Source of the DNA: Thermohalobaculum sp039033215
GTDB lineage: Bacteria > Pseudomonadota > Alphaproteobacteria > Rhodobacterales > Rhodobacteraceae
Assembly (NCBI GenBank): GCA_039033215.1
Contig: JBCCDA010000005.1
Location: 1-64,000, forward strand
Reading direction: 5' to 3'
Length of the DNA: 64,000 nt
Shown: piece by piece, positions 60,334 to 64,000 of the stretch
Numbering within the stretch: position 1 is the first letter of the stretch
Layout: each line of letters starts with the position of its first letter
Notes under the pieces: model-generated
What the model was told of the DNA's origin: nothing
Seen by the model: the letters and a program-made list of their open reading frames with translations, nothing else
Database searches by the model: none
Made by a program: the position numbers and the translations under genes

Positions 60334-61322
60334 GGGAGCTCTCCCGCGATCTTGGGCAGGCCCAGGACGCGTGCCTCGAGCGCGACAGGGGTGGCATCGG
60401 TACGGACTGCCCAGCGCAGGCGGGCAGAACGAGCGCGCGGGTTGCGCTCGGTCTCGGCCGGGCCGGCGGCCACGGGTTTTTCGGGCCGCTCGAACCGGGG
60501 CGGCGGCATCTCGCGGTCGGGGCCGTGCCGCGAGCCACCCGCGGTGATGGCCGAGCCCGTCTGCAGATACCGCTTCACGATCCGGTCCTCGAGCGAGTGG
60601 AACGTGACAACCACGAGCCTGCCACCGGGCCTGAGGATCCGCTCGGCGGCGGCGAGGCCGCGGACAAGCTCCCCCAGTTCGTCGTTCACCGCGATCCTGA
60701 GCGCCTGGAATGTGCGGGTCGCCGGATGGAGCTGCCCCGGGCGGGGCCTTGGCAGGCATGAGGCCACGATCTCGGCCAGCTGCAACGTCGTCTCGATCGG
60801 TGTCTCGGCGCGGGCCTTGACGATGGCGCGGGCGATCCGGCGCGCCGCCCGCTCCTCGCCCAGCCCGTAGATCAGATCGGCCAGTTGGCCTTCGTCCAGT
60901 CCCGCCACCAGATCGGCAGCGGACCGGCCCTCGCCCGACATGCGCATGTCGAGCGGCCCGTCGCGCATGAAGGAGAACCCCCGCACTGCCTGATCGAGCT
61001 GCATCGAAGAGACCCCGATATCCAGCACCACGGCGTCGACCCCGTCGGGTGCCTCGGCCTCGACCAGCCTGTCGAGATCGCCAAAGCGGCCTTCGATCAG
61101 CACCAGCCCCTCGGCCGGCTCGGCCAATGCCAGCGCGGACGGGTCACGGTCGATCCCGATCACCCGCGCACCACGCTCCAGGATCGCACGGCTGTAGCCG
61201 CCTGCCCCGAAGGTGCCGTCGACCACGATGCGCCCGTCCAGGGTGCCCAACGCCACCATCACCTCGTCCAGCAAGACGGGGACATGTGGCTGGAACGTAT
61301 CCGGAGCCACTGCGGCGTTCAT
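60330..61322 (-). CDS. rsmH: 16S rRNA (cytosine1402-N4)-methyltransferase
   Basis: 330 aa. SAM-dependent methylation of C1402 in 16S rRNA. HVPVLLDEVMVALGTLDG, VDGTFGAGGYSRAIL, SSMQLDQAVRGFSFMRDGPLDMRM and VVTFHSLEDRIVKRYL. Overlaps mraZ (ATGA). Complete. Confidence 0.98.
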   Translation of the reverse strand: MNAAVAPDTFQPHVPVLLDEVMVALGTLDGRIVVDGTFGAGGYSRAILERGARVIGIDRDPSALALAEPAEGLVLIEGRFGDLDRLVEAEAPDGVDAVVLDIGVSSMQLDQAVRGFSFMRDGPLDMRMSGEGRSAADLVAGLDEGQLADLIYGLGEERAARRIARAIVKARAETPIETTLQLAEIVASCLPRPRPGQLHPATRTFQALRIAVNDELGELVRGLAAAERILRPGGRLVVVTFHSLEDRIVKRYLQTGSAITAGGSRHGPDREMPPPRFERPEKPVAAGPAETERNPRARSARLRWAVRTDATPVALEARVLGLPKIAGELP

Positions 61323-61786
61323 CCGTCCAGCCCCCTCAAGTCGATGTAGACGGGGTCATCCCCATCGTCGCCAAGCTCGGCCTCGAAGGCATTGTAACCT
61401 TCAGGCGTCCAGATTTCGAAACACGAGGCATTGCCCGCGAAGCGCACGTCCTTGACCAAGCCGATCACCTCGCGCAGGCCCTTCGAGATCAGGATCCGTC
61501 CGTTGTCGTCGACCTGCACGTGATTGGCGCGGTTGATCAGCGCGACGGCCATCTGGCGCTGACGCTTGCGGCTGCCGTAGTCGGTTGTGTTGTGACGCTC
61601 GATCAGCTTGTCGTAGGATTCGGCCGTGAAGGCGACATGCGACCGCGGATCCTCGAGTTGGGGGACGATCACCAGCGCGCCGTCCGAGCCGCGCGTCGTC
61701 AGAACCTTGCGAAAATCCGTGGGAAGCGCGACGCGACCCTTGTCGTCGAGCTTGTGGTCGTGGATCCCTGTGAAATGCCTGACCAC
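61319..61786 (-). CDS. mraZ: MraZ transcriptional regulator of the division cluster
   Basis: 155 aa from GTG 61786. Two AbrB-like half-repeats: FTGIHDHKLDDKGRVALPTDFR and the second half with VQVDDNGRILISKGLREVIG. In E. coli MraZ binds repeats ahead of its own operon; a matching operator lies about 245-280 nt upstream here. First gene of the cluster. Complete. Confidence 0.95.
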   Translation of the reverse strand: MVRHFTGIHDHKLDDKGRVALPTDFRKVLTTRGSDGALVIVPQLEDPRSHVAFTAESYDKLIERHNTTDYGSRKRQRQMAVALINRANHVQVDDNGRILISKGLREVIGLVKDVRFAGNASCFEIWTPEGYNAFEAELGDDGDDPVYIDLRGLDG

Positions 61787-62214
61787 GGCCCCGGGCGTCC
61801 CTTTTGTTCCGCCAGAGGGGAGGGCCTGGAACGGAACGGGCGGATCGTTAGCCTGCCGATCCGCCCGCCGTCCCTCGGAGTGTCACGCGACTTGCCCGAT
61901 TTGCCGGGTCTGCTCTCAGCCGCGCAGTGTGCTCTCGCCTCTGCTCTTCTCCTGGAGACACCCGCTGGAGCCTGTATGAAACCGCTCGATTATTGTGCTG
62001 CCAGCGGATGTCTCTGAGGACATTGTGTACTCCACCACTCTCTCCCACACAAGCCCATAACCTCCCACCAAGCCATTTTTCTCACCCATGTCAACATCTT
62101 GTATCGCCGCGCGGAGTATCCGCAACATGCGGACCCGCCGAGAGAAGATTGGACCGCAGCACGGCCATGCGCTAGCTCCGGTGGGACAGAAGTGGAGAGG
62201 AAGGGGCGAATCCC
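61787..62214. other. Division-cluster leader and control region
   Basis: 428 bases between mraZ and the cupin gene. Contains the MraZ operator (62033-62067), a TTGACA on the minus strand (62094-62089) without a good -10 at the normal spacing, and a leader of about 245 nt before mraZ. A weak TTGTGT-N17-TACACA pair overlaps the operator and could be the promoter. No gene or stable RNA recognised. Confidence 0.6.
62033..62067 (-). promoter_or_regulatory. MraZ operator: TGGGN repeats every 10 bp
   Basis: On the minus strand TGGGA (62067-62063), TGGGC (62057-62053), TGGGA (62047-62043) and a weaker TGGTG (62037-62033), each 10 bp apart. Direct TGGGN repeats at 10-bp spacing are the known MraZ binding pattern. 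A further degenerate AATGG lies at 62077-62073. Confidence 0.85.
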
Positions 62215-62619
62215 ATGGAGCATTTCAAGGCAGGCACGCGACCCACGAAATACGGGCCTGAGTCGTATTTCACCGGCACCGTGATGCAGGATCCGATCGT
62301 CGAGGCCCCGGAACCCGCCCGCATCCGCGCCGTGCGTGTGAGCTTCGAGCCGGGCGCGCGGACGGCCTGGCACACGCATCCGCTGGGTCAGACGCTGCAC
62401 GTCGTCTCGGGCGTCGGGCGGTTCCAGACGCTGGGCCAGCAACCGGTCGAGATCAAGGCGGGCGACACGGTCTGGATCCCACCGGGAGAGAAGCACTGGC
62501 ATGGTGCCGCCCCCGACACGGCGATGGTCCATATCGCGTTCCAGGAAGCGCTCGACGGCAAGCACATAGAGTGGATGGAGAAGGTCGAGGACACCGACTA
62601 CCTGGTCGATCCCGCCTGA
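62215..62619 (+). CDS. Mn-cupin of the hydroxynitrile-lyase-like family
   Basis: 134 aa, a single beta-barrel cupin. Metal ligands His53, His55, Gln59 (AWHTHPLGQTLHV) and His94 (PPGEKHWHG) sit at exactly the positions known from the bacterial cupin hydroxynitrile lyase GtHNL. The natural role of this family is unclear; it may be an isomerase or oxidoreductase. Behind GAGAGGAAGGGG. Complete. Confidence 0.85.
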   Translation: MEHFKAGTRPTKYGPESYFTGTVMQDPIVEAPEPARIRAVRVSFEPGARTAWHTHPLGQTLHVVSGVGRFQTLGQQPVEIKAGDTVWIPPGEKHWHGAAPDTAMVHIAFQEALDGKHIEWMEKVEDTDYLVDPA

Positions 62620-62679
62620 TCGGATGCGGCGCGCCCGTGTCCGGGATGCCGGAGACGGGTGAGCCGGGGGGACGCAAGG

Positions 62680-63765
62680 ATGAAGCGGATCCTGGCACTA
62701 TCGGGAGGCGGCGTGCGCGGTGCCGTGGAGGTGGCATTCCTCGAGGCGATCGAGGCGCACTACCGCAAGCTGGGCCACGACAGCCTGGCCGATGTCTATG
62801 ACCTCGTGGGCGGGACGTCGACCGGGGCGCTGGTCGCCACGGCCATATCGCTCGGCCAACCGGTCTCGGAGATCGCCCGGTTCTACACCGAGAAGGCGCC
62901 GCGGTTGTTCGGCAAGTCGCGCGGCGGTCTCGCGCGGCTCTTCAAACCGGCCTTCGACTCGCGGATCCTGGAGGACGAGATCCGGGGGGAGGTCGGCGAT
63001 CTCACGCTCGGCGCGCCGGAGCTGCGCACCTATCTGGGGATCGTCACCAAGCGGCTGGACACCGGGGCGCCCTGGATCCTCTCGAACATACCCAGCGCCC
63101 CCTATTTCGAAGACGACCCCGCCGAAGGCTTCATCGGCAACAAGCACTACGAGCTGGCAAAACTGCTGCGTGCGTCTTCTGCCGCCCCGACGTTGTTCCA
63201 GCAGCAGACGATCAAGGTCGCCCCGAACGAGGCGCCAGGCGTCTTCGTCGATGGCGGCGCGAGCCCCTACAACGACCCCTCGATGGCGCTGCTCCTGTTG
63301 GCGCGCGCGAAGGCATTCGGGCTGGAGTGGCCGCTGGGGGTGGCGAACCTCTCGATCACGTCGGTTGGCACCGGCACGTACCGCCGCCGCCTGCCCCGCG
63401 AGATCGCGGCGAAGGCGCCGCCCTGGCAGATCACCAAGGAGACGCTCCTTGGCATGATCAACGACAACGAGGCGCAGGCGCTGACAATGATGCAGTGGAT
63501 GGGCCAGTCCCCTCAGCCGGAGCGTCTCAACTCCGAGATCGGGACCTTGGACGGCGAGACACTGTTCGGGGAGCCAGCCTTCCACTTCCAGCGACTCGAC
63601 CTTCCGATCGGTTACGCAGCTCTGCGCTCGGCCGGCGTCGAGGTCACAGAAGCGGAGGTCAGACGGTTCGAGACGATTGAGGACCCGAAGGTGATCCCAC
63701 GTCTGATGGAAGTGACACGCGCCTATTGCGCGAACACCTACGACCTGGACGCGCTGTTGGTCTGA
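62680..63765 (+). CDS. Patatin-like phospholipase
   Basis: 361 aa from ATG 62680 (MKRILALSGGGVRG). Oxyanion motif GGGVRG, nucleophile GTSTG (GxSxG) and catalytic Asp in DGGASPYNDPS give the Ser-Asp dyad. Serine lipid acyl hydrolase, cytosolic or injected; no signal peptide. Similar free-standing patatins occur in bacterial defence systems, but no partner is seen, and the ordinary role (lipid turnover) is equally possible. Ends with DLDALLV. Complete. Confidence 0.88.
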   Translation: MKRILALSGGGVRGAVEVAFLEAIEAHYRKLGHDSLADVYDLVGGTSTGALVATAISLGQPVSEIARFYTEKAPRLFGKSRGGLARLFKPAFDSRILEDEIRGEVGDLTLGAPELRTYLGIVTKRLDTGAPWILSNIPSAPYFEDDPAEGFIGNKHYELAKLLRASSAAPTLFQQQTIKVAPNEAPGVFVDGGASPYNDPSMALLLLARAKAFGLEWPLGVANLSITSVGTGTYRRRLPREIAAKAPPWQITKETLLGMINDNEAQALTMMQWMGQSPQPERLNSEIGTLDGETLFGEPAFHFQRLDLPIGYAALRSAGVEVTEAEVRRFETIEDPKVIPRLMEVTRAYCANTYDLDALLV

Positions 63766-64000
63766 GGCGGGATCGGGATCTCTCTTTCAGGTAGCCCCTT
63801 TTGCCGGGGCTCGGAGGGTCGTTGCCGCAGTCGCAAAGGTCGGGCGGCCGCCCGGTGGGTCCGTTGCGGGACCCTGCCCTGTTACCCTGGGCAGGGGGTT
63901 GCCTGGTGACGGGAGCTACCCCGTGGCGGGTGTCAATCGCCAGGCATCCGTGCCAAGTGGCCGCCGCGGTGCAGCCCGAGATGCCGGTCTCCAAAGGATG
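63766..64000. other. Right-edge intergenic sequence
   Basis: 235 bases with no convincing gene. Contains several GC-rich inverted repeats: AGCCCC/GGGGCT near 63795 and CCCTGCCC/GGGCAGGG near 63871-63897. They may end the patatin transcript. The short open frames here lack family signals. Confidence 0.4.

Noticed and set aside
1..64000. tRNA, rRNA or riboswitch genes
   Set aside because: No cloverleaf, rRNA or known riboswitch pattern was found by eye; a covariance search could still reveal a small RNA.

Overview
The window looks like chromosomal DNA from a high-GC alphaproteobacterium of the Rhodobacterales (Roseobacter/Rhodobacter-like). Evidence: the alphaproteobacterial form of SspB next to fumC, DUF4169 and a ribbon-helix-helix gene; SoxX with a CcdA/SoxV-type protein; several DUF2927 lipoproteins; a Hint-domain secreted protein; and a division cluster running mraZ to ftsZ then lpxC, bamD and recN. 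No rRNA, tRNA or CRISPR array was seen. The taxonomic call is inference from gene content.

Layout. 1-0.3 kb: the 5' remnant of an IS1182-type transposase. 0.4-3.8 kb: sspB, a BLUF photoreceptor, fumC, DUF4169 and a small RHH protein. 3.8-6.5 kb: a cytochrome P450 and a membrane alpha/beta-hydrolase-like protein in one operon. 6.5-8.3 kb: a sulfur/redox group (ccdA/soxV-like, soxX, divergent tusA). 8.5-17.6 kb: a membrane-stress neighbourhood (small lipoprotein, XpaC, YdcZ-type DMT, TelA, DUF805, an unknown polytopic protein, four tandem DUF2927 lipoproteins, and an SPFH protein with a C-terminal GYF_2-like domain). 17.7-22.8 kb: Amt, a double VOC protein, gatA and gatC.

23.0-28.7 kb is the most unusual part. 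Four small Cys-free proteins carry the same double-glycine leader, D[ET]xLD[ED][AI][SQN]GG, with hydrophobic residues at -12, -7 and -4 as in leaders cut by C39-peptidase ABC exporters. They lie in three transcription units, and each unit has the same palindrome TGTA-N8-TACA 58-75 nt before its first start codon. One unit is a tight operon, peptide - 73-aa protein - peptide, whose last product carries five IPGGDQF heptapeptides. A lamin-tail/Hint protein sits between them. This looks like an undescribed regulon of exported peptides; no dedicated exporter or regulator is in the window. lepA and an AT-rich, probably acquired DUF5677-like gene also lie here.

28.7-37.4 kb: sirtuin (cobB), DoxX, rpmB, a phytanoyl-CoA-dioxygenase-like protein, meaB, DUF3108, hrpB and a glutamate-type dehydrogenase. 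37.5-61.8 kb: a single leftward peptidoglycan/division cluster, mraZ-rsmH-ftsL-ftsI-murE-murF-mraY-murD-ftsW-murG-murC-(two small membrane proteins)-(amino-acid permease)-murB-ddl-ftsQ-ftsA-ftsZ-lpxC-bamD-recN. Most junctions are ATGA/GTGA overlaps. A MraZ operator (TGGGN repeats every 10 bp) is visible upstream of mraZ. The right end holds a Mn-cupin and a patatin-like phospholipase.
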